The notes beneath the pieces are model-generated. The model was not told the DNA's origin, made no database searches, and saw nothing but the letters and a program-made list of their open reading frames with translations. From positions 1 through 64,000 of the forward strand of contig LSNW01000031.1 of assembly GCA_001566965.1 (NCBI GenBank): a DNA stretch of 64,000 bases, written 5' to 3'. The stretch comes from Methylothermaceae bacteria B42. Lineage in GTDB: Bacteria; Pseudomonadota; Gammaproteobacteria; Methylococcales; Methylothermaceae. How positions within the stretch are numbered: position 1 is the stretch's first letter; each line of letters opens with the position of its first letter. A program made the position numbers and the translations under genes. Positions 1 through 9,017 of the stretch are shown one piece after another.

Positions 1-1
1 G

Positions 2-712
2 TGGGTCCGGTGGTATGAAGGGGTTTATGGCTGGAGTGCCGGCCTGGATTCCTTTGCGCCGGAATTTGAAACTTACTGGATGAACTTCCTGTACATTGAA
101 ATTGTGCTGGAAGTGGTGACAGCCTCGGTGCTGTGGGGTTATCTGTGGAAGACCCGTGACCGCAATCTGGATGCCTTGGCGCCGCGTGAAGAACTGCGTC
201 GCAACTTCACCCATTTGATCTGGCTGGTGGCATATGCCTGGGCCATTTACTGGGGTGCGAGCTACTTCACCGAGCAAGATGGTACTTGGCATCAAACGAT
301 TGTTCGTGACACGGACTTCACGCCGAGCCACATCATCGAGTTCTACCTGAGCTATCCGATCTACATCATCACTGGCTTTGCGTCATTCATTTATGCCCAC
401 ACCCGTCTTCCTTATTTTGCGAAGAAAGGGTTGTCCTTGGCATATTTGATCACCGTGGTAGGTCCTTTCATGATTCTGCCGAATGTTGGTTTGAATGAAT
501 GGGGCCACACCTTCTGGTTTATGGAAGAGCTGTTTGTAGCGCCATTGCACTATGGTTTTGTCTTCTTTGGCTGGTTCGCGCTGGCTATTTTGGGCTTGCT
601 GCTGCAAGTATTTGCCAGCTTCCTGAACCTGATTGGCAAAGACCTGTGCGGTGATGTCTACGACGCAGCGGTAGCTCGCGTAGGCGAAGACCAAGCAGTT
701 TGGGCAGAATAA
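2..712 (+). CDS. pmoC: Particulate methane monooxygenase subunit C, 5' end outside window
   Basis: This is the C-terminal part of PmoC, a membrane subunit of the copper enzyme that oxidises methane to methanol. The reading frame is open from base 2, so the start lies upstream of the window. The motif DGTWH (codons from 278) followed by TPSH (His codon at 329) gives the D-x3-H-x12-H spacing of the known PmoC copper ligands, so the site is intact. At least five hydrophobic segments are visible. No pmoA follows: a terminator and an opposite-strand gene come next. It is therefore probably an extra, orphan pmoC of the kind known in Methylococcus. AmoC of ammonia oxidisers is related, but the rest of the window fits a methanotroph better. 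Confidence 0.95.
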   Translation, partial: WVRWYEGVYGWSAGLDSFAPEFETYWMNFLYIEIVLEVVTASVLWGYLWKTRDRNLDALAPREELRRNFTHLIWLVAYAWAIYWGASYFTEQDGTWHQTIVRDTDFTPSHIIEFYLSYPIYIITGFASFIYAHTRLPYFAKKGLSLAYLITVVGPFMILPNVGLNEWGHTFWFMEELFVAPLHYGFVFFGWFALAILGLLLQVFASFLNLIGKDLCGDVYDAAVARVGEDQAVWAE

Positions 713-749
713 ACCAAACCGAACAGCTTCCAAAGCTCTAACACTAACG

Positions 750-785
750 AAAAAGCCACGGTTCTTTAGGAACCGTGGCTTTTTA
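750..785. terminator. Rho-independent terminator after pmoC, probably bidirectional
   Basis: An 11-bp perfect stem (agccacggttc / gaaccgtggct) with a 5-nt loop is preceded by an A run and followed by a T run. It lies 38 bases after the pmoC stop and 24 bases beyond the stop of the convergent gene, so it can serve both. Confidence 0.9.
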
Positions 786-808
786 TATTCCATTCCAAAT
801 AAACATTC

Positions 809-1444
809 TTACCCCAAAGCTGCCCTCAATTCCGGAAGCGCAATTTCCTGGGAAGAAGCATCCTCTTGATCCTCTAGTTCATAAAGTCTCACATTCTTCC
901 AGTTTTTGAACAGGCTATCGTCAAAATACTTGTCATTGTCTATAGCGTATTCGTAAGACTTACGGAACAAAACCGCGGTTCGATACGCATGCAACTCCTC
1001 ATCTGCGGTAATGGTTTCCACATTGCCCACTTGAAAGGTCTTATTCCGGGGCGTGCCATCCTTGATCCAAAAAACCGTATAACACAGATAGCTTTTGTCT
1101 TTGCGCTTATCGTATTTGATGGTTCTTGAAACACCGGTTATCCCGGTAGAGATTTTATTTCGGGGAGTTTTCATGAATCGGGTGCGGCTACCTTTTAAAA
1201 TCACCAACATCTGATCCCGCCAATCTATCGCCGCTTTCAGGGACTTTTTCTTGCCGCCCCATAATTTGTGGGAAAAATAGCGGCTTCTCTCTACCCCGCG
1301 TCGGACAATACGGACCTGATATCCAAAAGGATCTGGCTCGGTAATGTGTTTATGTTCAGCCATTGCTTCCAACCTTGCTGTTTGATGATAATTAGTTGAA
1401 TGAAGACACTCAGTTTTGATGATAACCCTTCGTTCATTTTTCAT
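809..1444 (-). CDS. AP2-like domain protein, function unknown
   Basis: A basic protein of up to 211 aa. Two segments, around residues 40-85 (starting GYQVRIVRRG) and 100-145 (starting GITGVSRTIKYD), look like two copies of the short beta-strand/helix fold of AP2-type DNA-binding domains, which in bacteria occur in phage and mobile-element proteins. No catalytic motif is seen. The first start (1444) has no clear ribosome binding site. An internal ATG at 1363 (MAEHKHITEP) is preceded by AAGG and GGAAG and may be the true start, giving 184 aa. It is monocistronic and convergent with pmoC. The AP2 assignment is from pattern memory only. Confidence 0.6.
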   Translation of the reverse strand: MKNERRVIIKTECLHSTNYHQTARLEAMAEHKHITEPDPFGYQVRIVRRGVERSRYFSHKLWGGKKKSLKAAIDWRDQMLVILKGSRTRFMKTPRNKISTGITGVSRTIKYDKRKDKSYLCYTVFWIKDGTPRNKTFQVGNVETITADEELHAYRTAVLFRKSYEYAIDNDKYFDDSLFKNWKNVRLYELEDQEDASSQEIALPELRAALG

Positions 1445-1630
1445 TCATTTATTGTGAGACCAATCTTACATAACTTTAAGGCCTTTTGTAAACAAAGAAA
1501 TACAGAAAATGCTCATCTGTTAATATGAGAATGTTTCACACTATTTCCTTCAAACTACGCTTGATTTGGAAACTTCCGAATTTGTGGGCTATGATCATCG
1601 CCTAAATTAGGATTCAATCACATCACCTCT
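1445..1630. other. Divergent intergenic region
   Basis: 186 AT-rich bases separate the AP2-like gene from tolC and should hold both promoters. No single promoter stands out. Confidence 0.4.
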
Positions 1631-3070
1631 ATGCTCAGTAAATTGATTTATTTTTGCCTGGCAGCCCTCAGCCTGTCCCCGGTCACGGCATATGCGGATG
1701 ATCTGCTAGATATCTACCAACTCGCACTGCAAAACGACCCCACTTTCCGCGCAGCGCAGGCAAGCTTGCGAGCAGGTTTGGAGGAAAAAAATCTCGGCAG
1801 AGCGGGCCTTCTACCCAAGGTGGATATCAAAGCCGGGTTAACCTTTACCCGTACAGAGAACTTGGGACAGTTTCCCATTGGCGGGGTCACTGTTCCCAAT
1901 AACACGAAAAGCAATCGAAAAACCAAAAACTGGGGCGCCAGCCTCAATCAACCCATTTTCGATCTGACCGCCTGGTTCCGGTTTCAACGGGGTCAACAGC
2001 TCACTCAAAAAGCCCAAGTGCAATTTGCCGCCGACCAGCAATCCCTCATTCTGCGCGTCGTGGAAGCCTATATCGAAGTTTTGCGGGCCCGTGCCAACCT
2101 AGGCGCTTCAACAGCACAGGAAATCGCCACAAAGCGGCAATTGGACCAAACCCGGCAACGCTTTGACGTGGGACTGGCGGCCATCACCGATGTCCGGGAA
2201 GCGGAAGCCGCCCATGACCTCGCCCTTGCCAATCGACTGGCCGATGAAGGCGCGTTGCAAGTCGCCAAGGAACAGCTCTCTGTATTGACAGGGCGGCAGC
2301 ATTCGCAGTTGGCCGTGCTCAAAGAAGACTATCCTGTTGCCAAACCAGAGCCATTGAACCTGGATAAATGGATTCAGTTCGCACAACAACATAACTACGA
2401 CATTAAAGTCGCCGAGTATGGCCAAAAAGCAGCTTTACAGGCGGCCCGGGCAGCGGGCGCCGAACACTTCCCCAAAATAAACGTCAACGCCGGATTCGAC
2501 CAAACCCATTCTGATATCGAACGAAACAACACCATAAGAGATAATGTTGAAAACCTTGAAATCGACACCACCGAGGGCACTGTTTCCCTGAATCTGAACA
2601 TGCCCTTGTTTGCCGGCGGCGGCATCAGCGCCGCCCGGCGCAAGGCCTATGCCGAATATGATAAGGCCAATGAAGAATATCTGGGTGCCAAACGCAACAC
2701 CATTCAAGATACCCGGGCCCAATATATCAATGTCATGACCAGCATCGCCCGGGTCAATGCCGGCAAGAAGGCGGTCATCTCCAGCCGGGCATCCCTGGAA
2801 GCCACCGAAGCGGGCTATGAAGTGGGCACCCGCAACATTGTCGATGTTCTGGATGCAGTCAGAACCCTGCATTCCGCCATCAAGGATTACGCCAACGCAA
2901 GGTTGGATTACGTTTTGGCCAATCTCCGCCTCAAACGCAGGGCTGGGACTTTGAGCCCTGAAGATCTGATTCAATTGAATCAATGGCTGACCGATGCCGC
3001 CACTCAGGAAAATGCCATTTCATCCGCCAAAGAAGCGTCTCGAGCTACTCATTTACCAAAACTGGACTGA
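1631..3070 (+). CDS. tolC: TolC-type outer membrane efflux protein
   Basis: 479 aa with a cleavable signal peptide (cleavage near AYA-DDLLD, residue 22) followed by the DIYQLALQNDPTFRAA start typical of TolC. TolC forms the trimeric outer membrane and periplasmic channel used by ABC, RND and type I exporters. Length and the two internal repeats, each rich in long coiled-coil helices with NV-D/DV-D loops such as VGTRNIVDVLDAV, match the family. It is followed on the same strand, across a 290-bp repeat-bearing gap, by an adaptor, ATPase and two permeases, so it is probably the outer channel of that pump, possibly shared with others. Confidence 0.95.
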   Translation: MLSKLIYFCLAALSLSPVTAYADDLLDIYQLALQNDPTFRAAQASLRAGLEEKNLGRAGLLPKVDIKAGLTFTRTENLGQFPIGGVTVPNNTKSNRKTKNWGASLNQPIFDLTAWFRFQRGQQLTQKAQVQFAADQQSLILRVVEAYIEVLRARANLGASTAQEIATKRQLDQTRQRFDVGLAAITDVREAEAAHDLALANRLADEGALQVAKEQLSVLTGRQHSQLAVLKEDYPVAKPEPLNLDKWIQFAQQHNYDIKVAEYGQKAALQAARAAGAEHFPKINVNAGFDQTHSDIERNNTIRDNVENLEIDTTEGTVSLNLNMPLFAGGGISAARRKAYAEYDKANEEYLGAKRNTIQDTRAQYINVMTSIARVNAGKKAVISSRASLEATEAGYEVGTRNIVDVLDAVRTLHSAIKDYANARLDYVLANLRLKRRAGTLSPEDLIQLNQWLTDAATQENAISSAKEASRATHLPKLD

Positions 3071-3104
3071 GAACATTTATCGGATTAGGAAAACGCCTAT
3101 TATT

Positions 3105-3300
3105 CTTGAAGCCCGCTTTTGGATTCCGAGTCTTCCTCCTGCTTTCGCGGGAGTTCGCCCGGAATGGCGGAAAGAGTAAAACTCAGGATATAGGTAAACC
3201 TCAGCGTCGCTGTCATTCCCGCGAAAGCGGGAATCCATAACCCGCTGAAGAAAACTACTGGATTTAAAGATACCACTTCAGCTCACCCGGAATGACGAAC
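3105..3300. repeat. Intergenic repeat containing a dRS3-like inverted repeat
   Basis: The gap between tolC and the adaptor gene contains attcccgcgaaagcgggaat at 3215-3234, which fits ATTCCC-N8-GGGAAT, the form of the dispersed dRS3 repeat known from Neisseria. Around it lie related half-palindromes (gcgggagttcgcccggaatg near 3147; cacccggaatgacg near 3283). No convincing gene is seen here. It looks like a REP/MITE-type element in the efflux operon; whether transcription crosses it is unknown. Confidence 0.7.
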
Positions 3301-3361
3301 AAATCAATGATTCCAAGTCTGATTTAAACCTAAAAAAACAGGGAGTGCAAAAGAGCCGCCC

Positions 3362-4411
3362 ATGAAAAGACAAATTGTAATTTTCATCATTCTCCTAGCG
3401 GCCTTGATTGCAATCGGCATCGGCTGGTGGCGTTACCGGCAAAACCATGGAGCCATCACGGAACTCAAGCTATATGGCAACATCGATATCCGGGAAGTGG
3501 ATCTGGCCATCAATGCCTCGGAACGGCTGGCAAAAGTCTTATTCTGGGAAGGTGATAAGGTCGAACGCGGACAACTCATGGCGGAGCTGGAATTAGAGCG
3601 CTTTCAGGCGGAAGTGGAACGCCTCAGGGCTGAAGTCGCCGCACAACAAGCCCTGGTGCAAAAGCTGAAAAATGGCAGCCGCCCCCAGGAAATCCGCCAG
3701 GCCCGAGACCTTCTGGAAGAAGCCAAAGCCGAAGAAACCATCGCTTGGCTCACTTATAAAAGGCTGAAAAAACTCCTGCCCCGCAAGCTCGTCTCCAAGG
3801 AAGACGTGGACAATGCCAAAGCTGCCGCCCAAGCCGCCACTGCCCGCCGCAAGAATGCCGAAGAAGCGCTGAGCTTGGCGATTGAAGGCCCCCGGAAAGA
3901 GGATATCGCCGCGGCCAAAGCCCGGTTGGTTGCCTTGCGCGCCCAACTGGCCCTGGCGCAACACGATTTGGAAGACGCCCATTTATATGCCCCGGCCGAC
4001 GGTGTCATTCGCGACCGCATATTGGAACCTGGCGACATGGCAACCCCGCAGCGTCCTGTTTATACTTTGGCCCTCACCGATCCTCTGTGGGCCCGGGTCT
4101 ATGTTTCCGAACCCGATTTGGGCAAAATCCGTCCCGGCATGGTCGCCGAAATCAAAACCGACAGTTTCCCGGATAAACGCTATCGCGGCTGGGTCGGCTA
4201 TATTTCCCCCACCGCCGAATTCACGCCCAAGACGGTACAGACCGAAGAATTACGCACCCACCTGGTGTATCAAGTGCGGGTCTATGCTTGTAATCCTCAG
4301 GGAGAACTGCGCCTCGGTATGCCAGTAACCGTTACCGTCCCACTGGGTAGTGAGGCAAAAATCGAAGCCTTGCCCTGCCGACAGCAAACGTCTGCCGTTC
4401 GTGAGCACTGA
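3362..4411 (+). CDS. ybhG: HlyD/YbhG-family periplasmic adaptor (membrane fusion protein)
   Basis: 349 aa. One N-terminal membrane anchor (residues about 5-24) is followed by a biotinyl-lipoyl-like half (VLFWEGDKVERGQLMAELE), a long helical hairpin (about 75-190, rich in Ala, Glu, Arg) and the second lipoyl half (LYAPADGVIRDRILEPGDM), then a beta-barrel domain. Such adaptors bridge an inner membrane ABC transporter to TolC. The order adaptor, double ATPase, two permeases is the E. coli ybhGFSR order. A GGGAG ribosome binding site lies about 12 bases upstream of the ATG. Confidence 0.9.
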   Translation: MKRQIVIFIILLAALIAIGIGWWRYRQNHGAITELKLYGNIDIREVDLAINASERLAKVLFWEGDKVERGQLMAELELERFQAEVERLRAEVAAQQALVQKLKNGSRPQEIRQARDLLEEAKAEETIAWLTYKRLKKLLPRKLVSKEDVDNAKAAAQAATARRKNAEEALSLAIEGPRKEDIAAAKARLVALRAQLALAQHDLEDAHLYAPADGVIRDRILEPGDMATPQRPVYTLALTDPLWARVYVSEPDLGKIRPGMVAEIKTDSFPDKRYRGWVGYISPTAEFTPKTVQTEELRTHLVYQVRVYACNPQGELRLGMPVTVTVPLGSEAKIEALPCRQQTSAVREH

Positions 4412-6125
4412 ATCCGCTGTCTGGATCGACGGTATCCAGAAAACCTTCCCTGGCAATATCACGGCGCTGGATCATTTTAGCGCTAAATTAGCAAAGGCCA
4501 CGGTTACCGGCCTGATTGGCCCGGATGGCGCCGGTAAAAGCACCCTGATTCGACTAATCGCTGGCCTGCTAATCCCAGATCAAGGCCGGATTAGCGTCTT
4601 TGGCCTCGATGCAACCCAGCAAGCGCAAAAAGTCCAAGCGCAGTTGGGATATATGCCGCAACGCTTCGGGCTTTATGAGGACTTGACGGTCCAGGAAAAT
4701 CTCGATCTTTACGCGGATCTGCAAGGCCTGCCAGTGGCACGAAGGGCCGAGCGCTACCAATCGCTCCTGCCTATGACCGGGCTGCAACCATTTACCGCCC
4801 GGCTGGCCGGACGTTTATCCGGGGGCATGAAACAAAAGCTGGGACTGGCCTGCGTCTTGGTCGGCAATCCCCGCCTATTGCTGCTCGATGAACCTACTGT
4901 GGGCGTGGATCCCGTGTCCCGGCGGGAATTGTGGGAAATTATCTATAGCCAAGTCAAAAGCCATGGACTGACAGTGCTATTGAGCACAGCCTATCTGGAT
5001 GAAGCCCAGCGCTGTCAGGAGGTCATTCTTATTCACCAGGGCCGCCTGCTTGGACAAGCACCCCCCGAGCAATTCAGCCAGCAAATGACAGGAAGGGTCT
5101 ACCTCGCCCGCGCTTCCGGCCTGCACAAACGCAAACTGCAACGGCAGTTGGCGGCCCATCCCGAAATCCTCGATACTGTCATTCAAGGAGATTGGGTTCG
5201 CCTGGTCACGGCACAAACCAGTTCCCCCAAGCTGGAAGATCATAAACATGCCGAATTAGTACCCGCCCCGCCAAGACTGGAAGACTATTTTGTCGCCACT
5301 CTGGCGCAGCATGTGACGGCATCCAGTAGCGCCGAACTCATTCTCCCTAAACGGCCGCAAACAGACGATGGCAAACCAGTTATTATGGTGGAACAACTCA
5401 AACGCCGGTTTGGTGATTTTTATGCGGTCAAGGGCATCAGCTTTGAAGTCAGGCGGGGGGAGGTCTTTGGTCTCTTAGGCGCCAACGGCGCGGGTAAAAC
5501 CACCACCTTCCGGATGCTGTGCGGCCTGCTGCCCGTCAGCGAGGGACAGGCCCTGGTGGCCGGGGTGGATATGCGCAAGGCGCCTGCCAAGGCCCGGGCC
5601 CGGCTTGGCTACATGGCGCAAAAGTTTTCCCTTTATGGCCAATTGAGCGCCGGTGAGAATTTGAAATTTTTCAGCGGGGTCTATGGTCTCGTCAAGCAGG
5701 AACGGCAACAAAGAATCGGCTGGGCCGTCGAGGCTTTCGAACTGGCTCCCTACCTTCGCCAGCGGGCAATTGACCTTCCCCTCGGTTACAAGCAGCGCCT
5801 CGCCATGGCCTGCGCCCTGCTCCATCAGCCAGAGATCTTATTTCTCGACGAACCAACTTCCGGCGTCGATCCCTTGGCCCGGCGTGAGTTTTGGATGCGT
5901 ATCAATGCGCTGGCCGAGCAAGGAGTCACTGTCCTGGTCACCACCCATTTTATGGAAGAAGCCGAATATTGTGACCGGATCGTGATTATGCAAGCCGGGA
6001 CGATTTTAGCTGCGGGAACCCCCGAAGCAATTCGCCAACACGCCCGTACCCCGGATCTTCCCCATCCAACCTTGGAAGATGCTTTCATTCGCCTGCTGGA
6101 AACTGAAACCCCTGCCGCAAACTAA
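4401..6125 (+). CDS. ybhF: ABC exporter with two fused ATPase domains, YbhF-like
   Basis: Two complete ABC ATPase domains in one chain of about 574 aa, the architecture of YbhF (578 aa in E. coli). The first half has Walker A GPDGAGKST, signature LSGGMKQK and Walker B LLLLDEPTVGVDP; the second has GANGAGKTT, LPLGYKQRLAMA and ILFLDEPTSGVDP. It energises drug or cation export with the permeases downstream. Two GTG starts are possible: 4350 (591 aa, overlapping the adaptor by 62 bases) and 4401 (overlapping by 11). I chose 4401 because the resulting length and N-terminus fit the family. Neither has a strong Shine-Dalgarno, which suggests translational coupling. Confidence 0.93.
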   Translation: MSTESAVWIDGIQKTFPGNITALDHFSAKLAKATVTGLIGPDGAGKSTLIRLIAGLLIPDQGRISVFGLDATQQAQKVQAQLGYMPQRFGLYEDLTVQENLDLYADLQGLPVARRAERYQSLLPMTGLQPFTARLAGRLSGGMKQKLGLACVLVGNPRLLLLDEPTVGVDPVSRRELWEIIYSQVKSHGLTVLLSTAYLDEAQRCQEVILIHQGRLLGQAPPEQFSQQMTGRVYLARASGLHKRKLQRQLAAHPEILDTVIQGDWVRLVTAQTSSPKLEDHKHAELVPAPPRLEDYFVATLAQHVTASSSAELILPKRPQTDDGKPVIMVEQLKRRFGDFYAVKGISFEVRRGEVFGLLGANGAGKTTTFRMLCGLLPVSEGQALVAGVDMRKAPAKARARLGYMAQKFSLYGQLSAGENLKFFSGVYGLVKQERQQRIGWAVEAFELAPYLRQRAIDLPLGYKQRLAMACALLHQPEILFLDEPTSGVDPLARREFWMRINALAEQGVTVLVTTHFMEEAEYCDRIVIMQAGTILAAGTPEAIRQHARTPDLPHPTLEDAFIRLLETETPAAN

Positions 6126-6126
6126 T

Positions 6127-7245
6127 ATGACCAACAACCACCGCATCCGCGCCTTGATCCGCAAAGAATTCATCCAAGTGATTCGCGACCCGTCCAGTAT
6201 TGCCATCGCTTTCGTATTACCGGTGATCTTACTGCTGCTGTTTGGCTATGGCGTATCCCTCGATGCCAAACGGGTGCCTTTGGCACTGGTGGTAGAACAG
6301 CCCAGTCCTGAGGCCACCAGCTTCACCAGCAGCTTTTATCACTCTGAGTATTTTATCCCCATACCAGCCGCCACCATGCCCGTAGCCGAATCACTGCTGA
6401 TGTCCGGCGATGCCCGCGGCATCGTGCGTCTGCGGGAAAATTTCGTCCGCCGTCTCAAAGGAGGTGAAGGCGCCCCGATTCAGCTTATTGTCAATGGCAT
6501 AGACGCCAACACCGCCCGCTTGGTGGAAGGGTATGTCACCGGCACTTGGATCCAGTGGTTGACACGCCGTTCGCAAGTCACCCGAACCGCCTTGACGCAG
6601 CCCATCGAGATCCAGCAGCGCATTTGGTTCAACGCCGGGGTCGAGAGCCGCAACTTCCTGGTTCCGGGATTGATCGCCGTGATCATGACTTTGATTGGCG
6701 CCTTGCTGACCTCCCTGGTGGTGGCAAGAGAATGGGAACGGGGCACCATGGAGGCGTTGATGTCGACGCCGGTGACCATGGGTGAAATTCTACTCGGCAA
6801 GATCATCCCCTATTTCCTGCTGGGAACCGGTGGCCTGTTGCTCTCGGTGGCGATGGCGGTGTGGCTGTTCGACGTGCCTCTACGCGGCTCGTTCTGGCTT
6901 TTGTGGTTGGGATCGTCGTTGTTTTTATTGGTGGCGCTGGGCATGGGGCTGTTGATCTCCACTATCGCCAAAAATCAGTTTGTCGCTGGACAAATCGCCA
7001 TTATCGTCACCTTCTTGCCCGCGTTTATTCTCTCTGGATTTATCTTCGAAATTCGCAGCATGCCCACGTTTATTCAATGGATCACGCACTTGGTGCCAGC
7101 GCGCTATTATGTCGCCATCTTGCAAACGGTGTTTCTCGCCGGCGATATCTGGCCGATTCTCTGGCCCAATCTCCTGGCATTGGTGATCATGGCTGCTTTC
7201 TTTCTGGGGAGAACCCGGCAAATCTCGCGCAAACGCCTGGAGTGA
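6127..7245 (+). CDS. ybhS: ABC-2 type permease, YbhS-like
   Basis: 372 aa starting MTNNHRIRALIRKEFIQVIRD at an ATG one base after the ybhF stop. It has the ABC-2 plan: one N-terminal membrane helix (about 23-45), a large periplasmic domain (about 50-165), then five helices from about residue 175. The conserved segment VAREWERGTMEALMSTPVT lies just after the second helix and contacts the ATPase. It pairs with the homologous next gene to form the heterodimeric channel of the pump. Confidence 0.93.
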   Translation: MTNNHRIRALIRKEFIQVIRDPSSIAIAFVLPVILLLLFGYGVSLDAKRVPLALVVEQPSPEATSFTSSFYHSEYFIPIPAATMPVAESLLMSGDARGIVRLRENFVRRLKGGEGAPIQLIVNGIDANTARLVEGYVTGTWIQWLTRRSQVTRTALTQPIEIQQRIWFNAGVESRNFLVPGLIAVIMTLIGALLTSLVVAREWERGTMEALMSTPVTMGEILLGKIIPYFLLGTGGLLLSVAMAVWLFDVPLRGSFWLLWLGSSLFLLVALGMGLLISTIAKNQFVAGQIAIIVTFLPAFILSGFIFEIRSMPTFIQWITHLVPARYYVAILQTVFLAGDIWPILWPNLLALVIMAAFFLGRTRQISRKRLE

Positions 7246-7247
7246 GC

Positions 7248-8357
7248 ATGATTCAACGCATCTGGCATCTGATCATCAAGGAATTTCTGGCCCTGCTCAA
7301 GGACAAACGCAGCCGCTTCGTGGTCATCGTCCCCCCGCTGGTGCAGCTTATGGTATTCGGTTATGCCGCCACCTTCGATCTCAACGACATTCCTTATGCC
7401 CTCTACAACGAAGACCGGGGGGAATTGTCACAACAAGTACTGGCCAGATTACGCGGTTCCACCATATTTACCGAGGTCAGGGAAATCAGGCGTGACCGCG
7501 ACATCGCCCCCCTGATTGACCACCGCCAGGTGCTGTTTGTGATCCACTTCGGGCCCCGTTTCAGCGAACGCCAGGCCCGTGGCGGCACCGCGCCCATTCA
7601 GATTCTCATCGATGGACGCAATTCCAACACTGCCCTGATTACCTTGGGCTATTTGCGCACCATTCTGGCGGATTTCAACCTCCAGTGGCTGCAAAGACAG
7701 GGGCAAGCTTCGCCGCCGGCATTTCTGGAAACCCGGGCTTGGTTCAATGAATCACTGCAAAGCCGCTGGTTCATCGTTCCCGGCATCGTTGCCCTCTTGA
7801 CCTTGGTGGTCACCATGGTGACCACGGCCTTGACGGTGGCGCGGGAGCGGGAACAAGGCACCTTCGACCAGCTCCTGGTCACCCCCATCACCCCCTTCGA
7901 GATTCTGATGGGCAAATCCATCCCGCCATTTATCATCGGTTTATTAGAAGGCAGCCTGATTGTGGCGGTGGCTATCTTTTGGTTTGAAGTGCCCTTTCGT
8001 GGCACTTGGTGGATTCTTTATACCGGCATGTCACTCTATTTACTCGCCGCCATCGGCGTGGGCCTGATGATCTCATCTCTGTCCGTCACTCAGCAACAAG
8101 GGCTGCTGGGGGCGTTTCTGTTTATTGTCCCGGCGGTGATTCTTTCCGGTTTCGCCACCCCCATCGAAAACATGCCCGAATTCGTGCAGGCGATAACCTA
8201 TCTCGACCCGATGCGTTACTTTCTCGTCATTGTCCGCAGCACTTTCCTGGCCGACAGCCCCTTCACCATTCTTTGGCCCCAGTTCTGGCCGATGGCTCTG
8301 ATCGGCCTTTTCAACCTCGCCCTCGCCGCGTGGCTGTTCCGTCACCGGCTGTATTAA
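7248..8357 (+). CDS. ybhR: ABC-2 type permease, YbhR-like
   Basis: 369 aa, starting MIQRIWHLIIKEF two bases after the ybhS stop. Same fold as the preceding gene: N-terminal helix, periplasmic domain, five C-terminal helices, and the motif VAREREQGTFDQLLVTPIT. It completes the tolC-ybhGFSR set. The frame stays open well upstream inside ybhS, but only the ATG at 7248 gives a YbhR-like N-terminus. Confidence 0.93.
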   Translation: MIQRIWHLIIKEFLALLKDKRSRFVVIVPPLVQLMVFGYAATFDLNDIPYALYNEDRGELSQQVLARLRGSTIFTEVREIRRDRDIAPLIDHRQVLFVIHFGPRFSERQARGGTAPIQILIDGRNSNTALITLGYLRTILADFNLQWLQRQGQASPPAFLETRAWFNESLQSRWFIVPGIVALLTLVVTMVTTALTVAREREQGTFDQLLVTPITPFEILMGKSIPPFIIGLLEGSLIVAVAIFWFEVPFRGTWWILYTGMSLYLLAAIGVGLMISSLSVTQQQGLLGAFLFIVPAVILSGFATPIENMPEFVQAITYLDPMRYFLVIVRSTFLADSPFTILWPQFWPMALIGLFNLALAAWLFRHRLY

Positions 8358-8371
8358 TCGATCAAAATTTT

Positions 8372-9013
8372 TCAACTGCTTGGCAGTAATTGAAGCACCA
8401 AAGCCACCCCACCCTCGAATAAAATTTGCGCGCCAATGGCGGCCAGCAACAACCCCATAATCCGGATCATGATATTCAGTCCGGTAACGCCCAGTGCTCT
8501 GCCAATGGGCTCCGCCAAATGCAAGGCCAGCCAAACCAATACCGCAACCCCTGCCACGCACAAACTCAACCAAAGGCGATCTATCCACGCATGGATTTGA
8601 TGGGCAATGACAATGACCAAACTGATCGCTCCTGGACCCGCCATCAATGGAATGCCCAATGGCACCACGGCAATACTTTCCTGACTGGCTGCCTCCTCGG
8701 CTTCATCCTCGGTATGAGCCGCATGACTTTGGCGGGCATGGAGCATGGCAATCGCCATCAGTAAAATCAGCAAGCCGCCGCCTACCCGGAAGGCCGCCAC
8801 ACTGATACCAAAGAATTTCAATATCTCATCGCCAATCCAGACTGACGTGAGCAAGACCAGAAATACCGTCAAGGCCGCTTTGCGGGCAATCGCCGCTCTT
8901 TCAGTATGCCCGCGCTCTCCAGCCAGAGCCAGGAAGACGGGCACGGCCCCCAAGGGATTGACAATGGCCAGCATGCCGATAAAAGCCTGCAAATAATAGC
9001 TATAGCTTTCCAT
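8372..9013 (-). CDS. marC: MarC-family integral membrane protein
   Basis: 213 aa with six predicted hydrophobic segments, starting MESYSYYLQAFIGMLAIVNPLGAVPVFLAL, which is characteristic of the MarC/UPF0056 family. The family name comes from the mar locus, but a role in antibiotic resistance was not upheld and the function is unknown. The charged loop around residues 95-110 (HAAHTEDEAEEAA) separates two halves. The start lies 4 bases after the stop of the metallo-hydrolase gene upstream, so the two are probably co-transcribed. Confidence 0.9.
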   Translation of the reverse strand: MESYSYYLQAFIGMLAIVNPLGAVPVFLALAGERGHTERAAIARKAALTVFLVLLTSVWIGDEILKFFGISVAAFRVGGGLLILLMAIAMLHARQSHAAHTEDEAEEAASQESIAVVPLGIPLMAGPGAISLVIVIAHQIHAWIDRLWLSLCVAGVAVLVWLALHLAEPIGRALGVTGLNIMIRIMGLLLAAIGAQILFEGGVALVLQLLPSS

Positions 9014-9017
9014 TGGC

